A DNA stretch of 64,000 bases, taken from NCBI RefSeq assembly GCF_024166365.1, contig NC_064831.1, positions 52,143,768-52,207,767 of the forward strand. Reading direction: 5' to 3'. Shown piece after piece: positions 33,101 through 48,100 of the stretch (position 1 is the stretch's first letter; the number at the start of each line of letters is the position of its first letter). Source of the stretch: Elephas maximus indicus (taxonomy: Eukaryota; Chordata; Mammalia; Proboscidea; Elephantidae). Position numbers and translations under genes: made by a program. The notes beneath the pieces were generated by a model, which saw nothing but the letters and a program-made list of their open reading frames with translations, did no database searches and had not been told where the DNA came from.

Positions 33101-36100
33101 TTAAATAATTCAACAAATATCAAGGTGCTGGGGAAACACAGAAGCCCTGGTAGCACAGTGGTTAACAGTTTGGCTGCTAACCAAAAGGTCAGCAGTTCAA
33201 ATCCACCTTGGAAGCCCTATGAGAAAGTTCTACTCTGTCCTATAGGGCAGCTATGAGTCAGAATCGGTTTGACGGCAACACATTTGGTCTGGATTTGGGG
33301 AAACACAGGAGATGGGGTTTCTGCTGAGAGGTACTCACAGGCGGGAAGGGGAAAGAAACACGTAAATAAATGTTGCCGCACAATTAGATAGGTTCTATAA
33401 GAGTGTGTAGAAAATCCTTTGGGAGGAGAGAAGGACAGATTATATTACTAAAGTAGGTGACGTAAGGGCTGATTCCTGAAAAGAAGTTCTCTGGGGGCAA
33501 AGGGACGAAATAGTCCAGAAAAAGGGAAGAGTTCACCAAAACATGCAGGGTTACGAAAAAGGGAAGATTTAGTTGAGGAATGTGCAAGTCTGTAGATGGA
33601 GTACCAGATAAACACAGAGGTAAAAGAAAATTCACTTAGTGCCAGACTTTGAACAGTTTGTGTGTGTGTGTGTGTATGTTTTAGCCATTCTATGAAATTT
33701 TGACTTTAATATACAGGCACTGGAAAATGCATGAAAAGCTTTTAGAATCTTGATTCTAGTTGCAAATGGAGGAGACGTGGGTAGACGGGCAGCAAAGAAC
33801 GCACGTAAGAAGTTACTGCAGTAGTCTCATCAGGAGACAACGCAGGGCCTCCACCATGGCAGCAGCTGTGAGAAGGCAGAAGGAAGGCTAAATCCCAGAT
33901 GTTCGGGAGGTAAAGCTGAATGAACGTGGTGAACAATGGGATGTGGGGACTGAAACAGACGTTTGGCATTATACTTTTCAGCAGACATGGTTCTGAAATT
34001 TTGGGCTTGTTTGGAACTGCGTCTTGCACTATAGGAAGTTGAGCACCCCTAACCCCAGCCTATTAAATACCAGGAGTGCCCTCCAATCACTAGGACAATC
34101 TAAAACATCCCCATACATTTCCAAACAGCCTAGGAAGCAGACTCCACTCCTCACCACTTCCGACCCCGTTGAGAATCAGATGATAGGGCTAAGAGTTAAA
34201 GATGACTATTACAAGTCACTGTGTTAAATGCAGTTCACCAGTCCAAATGAAGTGGGCAGAATCTTACAGCTCTCTTCCCTTGGGCAGCCACAACACTATT
34301 GATCTGCTATGATCCTAGATCTCCTTCACTCTCCTCCTCCTCCCACGTTCCAACCGCACCTAACCTATTGCCGCTGACTCGGTTCTGACTCACAGTGACC
34401 CTACAGGACGCAGCAGACTGCCCCACAGGGTTTCCAAAGCTAAAATCTTTACAGAAGCAGACCACCACATCCTTCTCCACTGCAACAGCTGATGGACTCA
34501 AACTGCCGACCTTTTGGTTAGCAGCCAAGCACTTAACCATTGTGCCATGTACCAGAGCTCAAATCTTGGTTATCTTCTACTCTACACACTCCCTCGGGGT
34601 GGTCTCCAAGATCTCAACTCCAGATCTTTACCCAAACTCCAGTTATTTGTCTTTATATATATCTGTCTCCCGACTGCTGAGGCATCATCACTTTGACATT
34701 GCAATGCTACGTCAAACTCAGTGAGTTTAATTTAAAAAATATTACAAAATTCAACTTTTCTCACAAAAATTACTGTAAATGGTATTACCTCTTCTTGGTA
34801 CTCAAGCCAAAAACCAGAGAGTCATCTTGCATTTCCTTCTTTTCCACATCCAATCAATCACCAAGCCCTGTCTCTTAAGCCTATCCCCTTATTTCTACCC
34901 TCATCTTTTAGTCCTCTCTGCTCCCTATCAGGATAACTGCCATAGCCTCTGTGGGAGGTAGGATTTTAAGTCCCCAAGGTTCCCTATACCCAGGTATACA
35001 GCCCTATATAATCCTCATGACTGTGAAGATGATGGATTCACTCCTGTGACTGGGTTTTGTTATGCGACGGAGGTGATTTTAAGAAAAAGAGATTACCCAG
35101 ATGGCCCTGACCTAATCACACAAACCTTTCAAATCTGGGTCACCACTGCTAGCTTGAAGTTGGAGAGAGCCACATGGCAAGGAATGTGGGTAGCCTCTAG
35201 GAGCTGAGAGCAGTCCCTGAGCAAGGAAATGAAAGCCTCAGTCCTATAAGAAATAGAATTCTGCCAAAATTAAATGATCTTGGAAGTAGAAAGGATTGTA
35301 GCTCTGGCCAATGTTTTGATTCCAAGCTTGTGAGCAGAGGACCCAGCAAATGCCATACCGAACTCCAGACCCACAGAAGCTGTGAGAAAATAAATCTAGT
35401 GTGGGTTGTCTTAAGCCACTAAGTTTGTGATGATTTGTTATCCAGAAAGAGATGACTAATACAGTCGCTAACTGGTCTCCCTGCCTCCAGTCAGATCCTC
35501 CTCCAATCTAGCATCCAAGCTGCTAAAGTTCAAACCTAATCATACTAGTCCCTGTTCAAAAGGCTTCAGTGGCAAAAAGAGAGAGAGAGAGACTACTGAT
35601 GAGTGACAAGCTGTAATAACAGACTATACATTAAAAAAAAAAATCGGTGATTTTCCATCACATTGATGCTAAAACCTAAACCCTTCAGTAGCATGAGGAG
35701 ACACTCACCTATGACGCTTGCTTCATTTCCCAGCACCTTCCCACTAACATCCTACCATCCAGCCGTTCAAAAGGGATCTTACTATTCAGAATACTATATT
35801 GCTTTACGCCTCTGCTTGCCTCCTGTTCACCTGCATAACAGCTACCTACTCAACAAGACTCAGCTCCAGTGTCCCCTCTCTGACACCTCCCCACCACCTC
35901 CCCACCTCCTTACTGTATCAAGAGCTTTTCCCATGTGCTCAGTCTCTGTACATCGCTTCATCTAGGTTACAAAGATGTACATACTACTTTTTTTGACCCT
36001 ACAGGACAGAGTAGAACTACCCCATACGGTTTCCAAGGAGCAGCTGGTGGATTCAACCTGCCAACCTCTTGATTAGCTGAGCTCTTAACCACTGAGCCAC

Positions 36101-39100
36101 TAGGGCTCCTTTTTGTATATCCAAAAAAAAAAAAAACCAAACCCATTGCCGTCGAGTCAATTCCAACTCATAGCGACCCTATAGGACAGGGTAGAACTGC
36201 CCCACAGAGTTTCCAAGGAGCGCCTGGAGGATCTGAACTTTGGGTTAGCAGCCGTAGCACTTAACCACTACGCCACCAGGGTTTCCTTTTTGTACATAGT
36301 CTTTGTAAAACATACACTGCAAAAATCTGATATACAGCTAATGGTAGTTATCTCTGTATGGTACAAATGCTGGTAAAGTTTATTTTTAGGGGTTATATAA
36401 TTTATCATTCAAATCAGAACTTTTTAAGAGTGAAATGGGACAGCTACTAGTAGGGGTAAACCAACATGTATGGTTACTCTAGATATTTTTTCTTTTTAAT
36501 TATTATCTATATCAGGGGTGGGCAAACTATAGCTTGTGAGCCAAATCTGGCTGCGGCCTGTTTTAGTAAACACAGTTTTATTGGAACACAGTCACACTGA
36601 TCATTTACATATTATCTGTGGCTGTTTTCACACTACAAGGGCAGAGTTGAGTAGTTACAAGAGACAGAATGGCCTGCAAAGCCTAAAATATTTATTATCT
36701 GGCCCTTTACAGAAAATCTGCTCACCCTTAATCTATATTACCTACAAGGCATAAGTTTAACATTAAGAATAAAAAATAAGTTATTTAAAAAATAATAAAT
36801 TTGGAAAAAATGCTATTTTTATTTAATCACTAAAAAGGTTAAACAGTCCAGCATAATGATAACTACCTCAAACCAAGAAATTTCTGCCAGAGTCTACTAA
36901 AGGTAACAAAAAGAGGAAGTCAAGTCATTGTACTGGTCAGGAGTGGTTAAGAGCTCAGCTACTAATCAAAAGGTCGACAGTTTGATTACACCAGCCTACT
37001 CCTTGGAAATCCTACGGGGCAGTTCTACTCTGTCCTGTAAGTAGAGTCGGAATTGACTCGATGGCAATGTTTTTTTTAACTGCTTCCTGAAAAGCTCTAT
37101 AGGTGATTAGATTTAAAACTGCTAAGATTTTCAATTTACTTAAATAAAAACTAGATATACAAAGCAGATACAACAGTACTCCCACAGAACACTTTCAAAC
37201 AAGTACTAAAATAACAAGCATTTAAAAAACAACAACACTAAATACAAAAAACAAACTGATTCCCATTGCCTAGCATTGAATTACATAAAAGGTACACAAC
37301 TTTAAAGTGGATTAACACATGATCACTGACAGCTAAGCACAATATACACTACAAACAAACACTGTTTTTGGTCTAATCTAGCGGAGACAATAGAAAACAA
37401 CAGGCGTAAAAATCAAGTGACTATTTGCCAAATCCATAAAAGCTGCTTTCTAGTTTATGTTGTGAATGTTTTTTTTTTCACTTCTTAACTAATGGTCAGA
37501 TCAGATGACTGCTTAAACCCGTCTTTAGGGAAGCTGATGTGTGTAACAGTCGCAATCCTGTCATTCAGCCTTCCTTTCTCTTCTTTCCACCCAGATATTT
37601 TTACATCATTAGTAAGGAAACCGAATGCAGATTTTGCCTAGTGTAAGTACTTTTTTTTTTTTTTTTTAAGTACTTTGCCTTAATCCTACAAAATACATCA
37701 CTCAGAAAGTTCTGAAAATTATGATTCTTTGTGTTAAGTGATTTAGGGTAAATAATTTAATCCAAGTTCTTTTATTTGGAAAAACTATCTACCACTCCCA
37801 AAATGCTTAAGAAAAACTAAGATTCTCTGAATCCTCTGCCTCTCAACCTTCAAATTCCTTCTGATCTATAAAATTAAGATGAATTTTTAAAAATATCACT
37901 TGAAGTTAATACCTATTTGTAACCATAAGGGTTGTCTTCTTCATTCCAGGAATAGCGCAGTGGTCTTGGTAAATCTCTTCTTCTAACTTTTTGATATGAT
38001 TCTGAAAAGGAAACAAGACTTAAGATTTTCAAAGCACATGCATCCAAATAGTATTTCCAATACTGTACATGAGCTAATTATAATAAAAGTGCTCATTAGG
38101 AGAAATGTTGTTATAACAAAAGCACAATTCTACATATGGACACGTGACACGAGAAAATATTCACAGCATGTTCACAGGTTAACTTCCATTGTTGCCTCAG
38201 AAGACAAACATATATTAAATGCTTCCCAAGTGATTTTCCAGGTAAAATATATTTTGTTCTGAAATAACTTAGAAATGCTTAAAAATATCTACCAGAAATC
38301 ACCACACATTTGCATTAATGAGAACATGAGAATATACTAACATAAAACTGCTGTGTTATCATAACCTGGGGGCATGGAAGAACACTGAAGCAGGGGTCTA
38401 GGAACCGCTTGCAATAGAATATAAAACTTTGAATAAAAATTTGGTTCTGCAACTTTTTTCAGAGGAGGGTTCATCTTTTTTACCAGCTTTTTCAAAGGGA
38501 TCTATGATCCCTCTCAAAGGTTAAGAACTACTGATTTACATAAAAAACAAGAACCAAATCCATTGCCATTGAGTCAATTCTGACTCATAGACTCATAGTG
38601 ATCCTAGAGGACAGAGGAGAGCTGCCCCATAGGGTTTCCAAGGAGCGGCTAGGTGGATTCCAACTGCCGACCTTTTGGTTAGTGGCTGGAACTCTTAACC
38701 ACTGCGCCACCAGGGCTTCCTGATTTACGTGCAGGTACACATTATACTTGTACTAAAAAACCAAGAGAACTGCTATTGAGTGGTTTTGAATACTTGGTTT
38801 ACAGATTAAACATGAATGAGAAGTACATTTATGTATGAAATTATATTTCTGAAAGAAAAGAAAATGTAATGATAGTATTAATGCGAACACGAAGAATTTC
38901 TAGAATTTCAAAATAGCTGGCAGTATTCATGGCTAAAGACAAATATAAGCAATAAATAATTCAAATTTAAATAGCAGCACGTTAAAATACATTTATTTTC
39001 CTTTTCAATAATCTCAAAACTATCGTGACTTGAACTAGTCAACACATGTACACTAAAAACCAAAAAATGTTACTTTTATAATGAATACTAATATTATATT

Positions 39101-42100
39101 AACATTATCTATAATATATGATTATAGATCAGATGCAATAATATATATGAAAATACAGAATATAATCATACCTAATAAATAAAACCTTAATATTTTGCAA
39201 CCAAGGATACAACATCAATATTATTAAAAGGTACTAGAACCAATATAATCACAAGCAGGGAAAGCACACTTAATGTATCGTTACCTCAATGCCTAAACAG
39301 ACTTAGCCCCAGTCAGTCCTTTAGAATGACACTAAGTCGGAAACGAGGAAGCTGAGTCCCCAGGGAAGACCTGAGGTCTCATCTTCACAATGAGTGTCAG
39401 AGAGGAGTACAGTTTTCATGGCAAGAGTTGCTCATTCCACATGTGGGTGTGTCAATTAGATAAAATTTTTACTGTGTATGCCTTAATTTCTTCAAAGAGG
39501 AAATAGGAAATAATAATTTAGTGGACTTATTTTCATCTTTGAAATTTAAAAATCTTAAAATATTTAGATTTAAGATGCAACGTACAATAAATACTGCCCC
39601 CTCTCCACCTTGCATGCATCTCCATTAGTTATCCAGGTACTGCACGCTTTCAAGCCATTGAGAGCTTTAAAGATAAAATTTGTCTTCACAAAACAACATA
39701 GAAAACCTTGTTGTCAGCACTACTAACATCCACTGCCCTCTGAGATTCAGGTTAAGATAGTCACTGACAGCAGCAGAATAGTAGACCAGATTAGTTACTA
39801 AGTAATTAAAAAAAAAATTTTTTTTTTTTTTTTTAGTAACTAATTATTCACTGCTCCTTCCCAAGTTACAAAGTTTAGGAATTTGACAATATTTAGCAGA
39901 AGCCCTTAACCCAGTAATTCAATTTTTTCAAATAAATTCTAGGAAATAATACAAAATATAAAAATGCAATACGTCTAATGGTATTTATTACGTGTCGGTA
40001 AAACAACAGAAACAACCTTCATGTTGACAATGGGGAACAAATACACAAATAAGGTTTTACCTCCATAGATGTAATGAAAAAATTAAGAATGTTAATGAAA
40101 CATTTCTAAGAACATGGAAAAAACAATGTTTTTATATTAAAAATTGGAAATACCACCTTAAATACTGTATAATCACAGGTAGGTAAACCAAAAATGAATG
40201 TTACATAAAAACTGGAAGTACACATATATCAAAATATAAAGAGTAATTACCCTAGGAGAACAAAGAATAAACAAAGTATATCCTATGAAAACACAGTGTA
40301 TGATTTTATAACTCCTAAAGCTAAGTATTAAAGAACACAGAATACTAGGGAAAAGATAAAGGGGGGTAAATCAAAATATCCCCAAGTCAATTAGATGGTA
40401 CCCATATTACAACAGGGGCTAGGAAGCCACAATTTTATGCTCCAGCGCTTTTTAATATTTACACATTTTGTTATACTTGGTCCCTTAAGCACAGAATTTT
40501 TTTTTTTTTTTTTTTTTTTTGGTATATTCAACTGTTACGGATTGAATTGTGTCCCCCGAAAATGTGTTATAAATCCTAACCTCTATGCCTGTGGTTATAA
40601 TCCCATTTGGGGACAGGTTGATTTTGTTACGTTAATGAGACAGGATCACTGTAAGGTGTGTTTTGAGTCAATCTCTTTTGAGATATTAAAGAGATTAAAT
40701 AATCAAGCAAGAGGAGCAGCAATGGCGAATGATGCCAAACCACATCATGACTGCTCAGGAGCAGAAGCTCAGAAGAGACAAGGACCTTTCCCCATAGTCA
40801 ACTGAGCAGAAAGCTTTCCCCTAGAGTTGGTGCCCTGAATTTGAACTTCCAACCTCCTAAACTGTGAAAAAATGAATTTGTTTGTTAAAGCCGCCTACTT
40901 GTGGTATTTCTGTTATAACAGCACTAGATAAGACACCAACAGAGTCTAGATAATAAATATTTGTTACTCAACCAACTGATCATGGCAAGACTGGTAATGG
41001 ATGAGAGAGCCTAAGTTCCTAATCAACCATGCCTAATCTTACTACCACGGAAAAAATATTCAAATTATCTCATTAATACGCAATCATTCTATTTCTTCCA
41101 GTGATTATAATAAAGTTTAAAACATTGTCAAATATCTTAACAAAAACTAATAAATCAGACAAGATGACTATACACTTTGCTAAAATAGTAAAAAGTTTCT
41201 TGTAGTTTTGTGCTCACTGACATGCAGTTTTTAAAAAGGAAAATCATACACAGAGAGTTAATAACATAAAGAGCTAAAGAAATAAGTAAGTAAACAACAA
41301 AGAAAAAAATGTAACAGGTCATAGGAGTTCTCAAAAGTCAAGTCTCATTAAAATCGCAATATATCCAGGAAAATTAAAAATCATTGCTTTTACCTAAGAA
41401 GGAAGGGTAATTATTAGTGATGACTTAAGACAGCATCTTGAATTAGTTATTGTGCTTGAGTCTCAGAGAAAACTGTGTACATGCGGTGACCTTTTTGCCA
41501 ACCCTCAATTATCTAGGCACAAGAAAAGTTGGTCAGCTGCAGTTTTAGGCTGGTCTTGGGATGTCTTTCTTGCTTCTTTTAAATGTTTCTTTGTATATGT
41601 AATATTCAATTTACTCTTTTAATAACTAAGGTTTTGTATCTAATTCAATGGGACGGGTTGTGCACAAGCCGACAGTTCCATTCTCTCCAAATGCAGAACA
41701 CACTAAATCTAAGTCTATACTCCGGTTTCAGCTTGGGGGGAAACATGAAGGTTGCTAAATAAAATACTGCTAAATCAAAAGAAACCTTTCTGTCATCCAC
41801 ACACACACACACAAAAAAGAAATCAAAACATATCATTTTGAAAACCAACCGTGGGACCATTAATTTCAAAATGATAACTTACGGTAATTTTTTTCCTCAT
41901 TAAGATAATAAATCCTTTGTAAGGATTTAAAAGCAAAAATTGCTGGTTTTTAAAAATAATAACATCTATACATGCAAATGCAAATGTCACATAAGTAACT
42001 TGACTGATTACATGTTTGACTTCTATTTCTATTAATCAAAACTGACAACTATGAAATAAGCATAACCTACAAGGAGACTCGATTTTTGAGAAGCATAAAT

Positions 42101-45100
42101 GCTAAAGGCTGGGAGTGTATATAACATAATTATAAAATGATCTCCATTTATTTAGCCAGAGTACTGAGTTGTTTTTAAAAAATGGATTCAGGGAACATAG
42201 GCTACTCAGGATTCATGTGCCAACTCCTATTTGATCTAAGGGCAGACCCAAAGCAACTGATATTTCAATTATTAAAACATATGCTCCAGTTAATAGTCGC
42301 ATAACTTTAGTAAATTTTAGGTGACTCATGAAACATAAAGCTATGTAATTCCATCATCAGGACTCACAAACGTTAAGGAAAACAGTCACTAGATCGGGCA
42401 TAATAATTGTCCTTTTTTTCAACTTTACCTGAAATGCACATGAACACCATAAGATAAAAATTTCAAAATGTTAACAAAAGTGTCTGCTTCTGGAGCTCAA
42501 TGGTGCCTTTCGCCCACTAAATGGAGAAGAGGGTCGGTTTCCTGCAGCCTTTGATCTCTTATACTGATTTCTCATTCCTGCACAGTATTACCAGGAATGC
42601 CACCATTTTATTCATAGTCAAGCCACAACTACAGAAGATTCAGATGAAGGTGACAGTTGTAAAAAAAAAAATTTCATTAAAATCGACCCTCAATCTAAAT
42701 AATTCAAAGACAGTCAATTAATACCACAGTTTGTTTTGATTTTTAAGGATGAAATCAAGTAGTAGTATAGGAAACATTTACTCCTGTATTTCCAGTTCTT
42801 GCTGTGTAGGCAGAAAAAGAAAGAAAATAAAGTTAGAAGCATGCAGAAGGATAAAATGTAATCACACATAATAAAAACAAAAGGCTAAGAACAATGAAGA
42901 ATAATTTTATTTTAAAGTCAAAGTAGGAAAATATTAATAAATTTCTTTGGGAGGAAAGCCAGTCATGGGAGAGCAGCAATTTATATACATGCACATATTA
43001 CTTAAGTGCAGTAGAGTTAAAACTAAAATAAAAGCCAAAAACAAATTTTAAAATGTTTTTAAAGGTTTAAAATTATAAATAATCTTTTTTCTCTCTTCCA
43101 GCTTCTCTTTACCTGAATAAATTTAGATTTACAAAGTAGTCCAAATTAATTTGGTTCAAAGAAAAGGGAGCAGTGAAATTCTAACAACTAGCCACAAAGC
43201 AGGAGACCCAAGTTAACGTTAACTAAACGAGCTACGACAGAAACAGTGATATAGCCTACAGCTTTTTTAAGATCATCCTTTCTGTACAAAAAAGCTTTAC
43301 TCTTGTGCAGAATAAATTTGCCAGTTATTCTCATTTACCATATTATACTAAAATAAAAACAAATAATCAAATTCTATTCTACAAACCATGTTCCCAGTAC
43401 AATCCTCAAAGGAATTCACGAATCAGGAACTTTAAAAGACAACCCATAAAATCCCAGTCATGACCATAAAGAATAAAACTTACCTCAAATAAGTCATAGC
43501 CCTCAGATTGCTGTCTGTCATATGGCCGAATGATGCCATCTTCGTGAATCAGGCGAGGGGGACGGAGGCTGGTCACTTCCTCAGTTGATTCTGCTGCCCT
43601 GTATAAGGCAAAAGAATGGAAGAAAACATGTGAGAACCTTTCAAAATGATGCAAATGTATGTTGATTAAACACTCTATTACACTCCATATTACAACAGCA
43701 TTTGATAAAGCAATGAAATTAACTTTAAATAACTTGCCCAAAGGAACGCAACAAGTATTAAAACCAAGTTTATCTGACTCCCAGGCCCCTCTCTTTTTTT
43801 TTTTTTTTTTTAAGAAAACAAAATATCAAAAAAATAAAGGCAGAGACTAGTTTATCTACTCTGTATCCTTGATGTCTTGTGCAGTGCCTGACATACAGTA
43901 GGTACCAGTGAACATTTGCTGAATGAGTGAGAAATTGAGCCATATAAAACGTCTTTTTTATTCCCTTCTGGTGGTATGAATCTGTCATAGCTTTTAATTA
44001 GTCTTTAAGATTCTTAAGAGTAGGCAAAGTATTTAACCTATTCACATATCCGCAAAAACAGTTAACACACAGACACACACCTCGCACACAGTATGTACTC
44101 AATTACCTCTGAATTCCTTGGAAGGTGCTGCTGGCCATGTCTATAATTCCACCAGTTGGACGAGCCACGGCACCTACAAGTCCTTTCCCAATTCCTTTAA
44201 AGAATCCAGCAGCTCCTTCCTTTTTGGCACCTTCAGAAAACCAAAGACAATGAATGAATAAGGATATATTTTTAAATAAGCAAGTTTGAACTCAACAAAA
44301 CCTGAGCTAAATATGGAACTCTTTTACTCAGGAAGCTTCTAGGATTTGTCTTTCTAAAGAAGTTAAATTTAATCTTAACATGAGAAAACACTAGTTCTCA
44401 AAGTATGGTTCCTATTAGAGATGCAAATTCTTGGACCCCACCCCGGAGCTCCGGAATGAGAAACTCGGTAGAGGGAACCAGCATCTGTGTTTTAACAAAC
44501 ACTCCAGGTAATTCTGAGGCATGCTCAAGTTGTGATCCAGGAGCTTGGGCAATACCTGTGACTGGAGGGTGTATAAATTATACGGTTTGTAGTATATTCA
44601 CGGTGTTGTGCAACCATCACCTTCATCAATTTTAGAACATTTTCATCATTCAAAAAAGACAGCACATGTCCATTAGCAATCACTCCTCATTTCCCCCGAT
44701 CCTTCCCCATAGAGGTCCTAGGCAACGAACTGCCCTTCCCCCTATCCCCAGGCCACTTTCTGTCTCTATGGACTTGCCTATGCTGGACATTTCACACAAA
44801 TGGAATTATGCAATATATAGTCTTTTGTGATTGGCCTTTTTTATCGTACTTTAGATGAAGGTTTACAGAGTAAATTAGTTTCTCATTAAATAATTAATAC
44901 ACATATTGTTTTGTGACATTGGTTGCCAACCCCACATGTCAACACTCTCCCCTTCTCAACCTTGGGTTCCCCATGACCAGCTTTCCAGTTCCTGCCTGCC
45001 TTCGCGTCCTTGCCCCTAGGCTGATGTGCCCCTTTAATCTAATTTTGTTTTACGGGCCTGTCTCATCTTTGGCTGAAGGGTGAACTTCAGGAATGACTTC

Positions 45101-48100
45101 ATTACTGAGCTAAAGGGATGTCATTCATTTTGTAAAATGTATCAGCACTTCATTTCCTATTTATAGTTGAATAATATTCTGCTGTATGAAAGGATCAACA
45201 GACATTTGGGTTGTTTCTGCTTTTTGGATATTATGAATAATGCCGCTACGAATATTCACGTACAAGTTTCTGTGTGAACATGTGTTTTCATTTCTCCAGG
45301 GAATATACCTAGGAGTGGAATGCTGGGACATGTGCTAACTTTATGTTTCATCTTTTGGAGAGTTGCCAGACTTTTTCCAAAGTGGCTGCACCATTTTATA
45401 TTCCTATCCGCAGTGTGTAAGTTTCCACACATCTTCTTCAGCACCCACTTCAACATCCTAGTGGGTGTGAAATGGTATTTCACTGTGGTTTTGATTTGCA
45501 TTTCCCCAATGACTGACGATGTTGGGCACCTTTGATGTGCTTTGATGATCCGTACACCTTCTGTGGAGAATTGTCTGTTCAGATCCTTTCCCCATATGTA
45601 ATTAGGTTATTTGTCCTTTCATTATTTAATTTTAAGAGTTCTTTATGCATCTTCTAGATAGAAGTCTCTTATTAGATACATGATTTGCAAATATTTTCTC
45701 CCAATCCACAGACTGTCTTTTCACTTTCTTGATGGTGACCTTTGAAGCAGAAAAGTTTTAAATTTTGATGAAGTCCAATTTGCCACATGTACTTTTGGTG
45801 TCATATCTAGGAAGGCTTTGGCAACCCAAGGTCATGAGATTTATTCCCATATTTTCTTCTGAGTTTTATACTTTCAGCTCCTACATTTAGGTTTATGATT
45901 CATTTTGAGCTAATTTTTGAGAATAGTGTAAGGAAAGGATCTAACTTCATTCTTTTACACGTGGGTACCCAGGTGCCACAGCATCATTTCCTTACTGAAT
46001 TGTCTTGGCATCAATTTGCCGTATATGTGAGGGTTTACTTCCGAACTCTGTACTCTAGTCCATTGATCTACATGTCTGTCTTCATACCAGTACCACACTA
46101 TCTTAATTATTGTAGCTTTGTAGTATGCTTTGAAATTGGGAAGTGTGAGCTCTCCAATTCTATTCCTTTTTAAGATTGTTTTGGCTATTCTTGTTACCTT
46201 GAATTTCCATATGAATTTTAGAATCAGATTACAAATTTCTGTAAAGGAGACAGCTGGGATTTTGTTAGGGATCACAATGAATAAGCACTGTGCTTTTTTA
46301 ACAGTATAAAAAATGAGCCGATTGCTAGTGAGGGCCTGAATCTAGTTTATATCTATAGCCCTGCTGAAGATAGCATTCGAAGTCTGAATCGTAATTTACT
46401 ACTTAATCTCTCCGCTTTCTGAAGAAAGTGTATTCATCAAACAATAATTTGAGATCATGAATACAAAATTCAGTCAGTAATTCTCTCAATCAAAAATCTA
46501 GTTGCAGTAACATCTATTAGGTTCACAATGCATCAACCCTTCAGACTTGCCCAAGAAGGAAATATTCTCAGCCTACCTTCCACAGGCTTTGTTATTATTC
46601 CAGTCACGCCACCAACAACTCCCTGGAAGAGAAATCAACCATGAAGTCTCACTTGAATGGAAGGGGCTTAATTTTAAACCAACCACTAGAGGTCTCTACA
46701 GACATAGTGGAAATAATCTCAAGAAAAAAAAATTAAGGACTTATTTCATAACATGAATAGTATGTACTGCGGTTTTAAAAACACTACAGCATCGCACATT
46801 TTCATGAAATCACCTTGTAGGAGTAAAATTTTATACTGGAGAGAAAAAGTCGGCAAAAAGATGCTAAATCTAGCTCTGGCACCACTCAGCTACAGAACCA
46901 TGGGCACTTGATTCAATCGCTTTAAGCTTTGGTTTCCACATCAATAAACTGAGTGAGTTAAGTCAAATAATCACTAAAATGTAATTACACATTTTAATGA
47001 GGTTGCTTTGTAACTGAGTGAAAGTGTGGAAAGTGAAAATGAAGGATCTTCCCAAGGACAGCAAATTACCTGACAAATAAAGCACTTCAGAGGATACAAG
47101 ACACAATGTTACAGTTCACTGTCACAAACACAGCAGTTAATTGCCTGAAATTGCTTCCAAAATTAAAACATTAATATGTTTATACATTCTTAATAATTGC
47201 CAAGTAACGGCAGTTACTTTAGCTATTCCTCCATTAACGTATAGAAAGAAAACTGAAAGATACACACTGAATTGAAAAGATTAGATATCTGTGGGAAGAG
47301 ACGGAGAGATGTCCAAACAGAAATCTACTCTTGCCTATGATGTTTTAGTTATTTATAAGGAGAACGAAAAAAAGAAACCAAATTCGTTGCCATCAAGTCA
47401 ATTCTGACTCATATTGACCCTACAGGACAGGGGAGAACTGCCCCATAGGGTTTCCAAGGAGCAGCTGGTAGATTCAAACTGCTGACCCTTTTGGTTAGCA
47501 GCCAATCTCTTAGCCACTGAGCCAACAGGGCTCCTAACCACTATTAGCTGTGTAATTTTTAACATATTGAAAAGTAATGAAAGGCAGCACCTGGTCTGTC
47601 AACACGTAACTTCTACACATCCCTTCCATCAGAACGGTCTGTTGATGATGGCCTGAAGAACTCCCCTTCCCCCTAGGCACCATCATTTACTTCTCTGCTT
47701 CTTCCTGCTTCTTTCCACACTAGTGTTAACCTACTATCATTGTATTTTCACTCCAGTCCAAGGGCCAAAAGAATCTGGGGATTTTGGAGACAGATCTGGT
47801 GTTGATATTGGGAAGGGAGCAAAGAAGTTCACAGGGAAGTCCACAATATATCCCTACTGCTGCTCTAACAGAGCCCTGGTGGCATTGTGGTTAGGCATTA
47901 GGCTGTTAACCAAAAGGCTAGCAGTTCGAATCCACCAGCCACTCCTTGGAAACCCTATGGGGCAGTTCTACACGGTCCTGCAGGGTCACTATGAGTTGGA
48001 ATCAACTTGATGGTGACAGGTTTGTTTGTTTTTTGGCTACTCTAATAGGTCTAGGCTGACAAGTTGTATTTCCAATTTCAAACCACCATCTGGAGTATAC

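Noticed and set aside
45955-46275. 106-codon minus-strand frame as a host gene
   Set aside because: It is the C-terminal part of L1 ORF2 in a truncated element.
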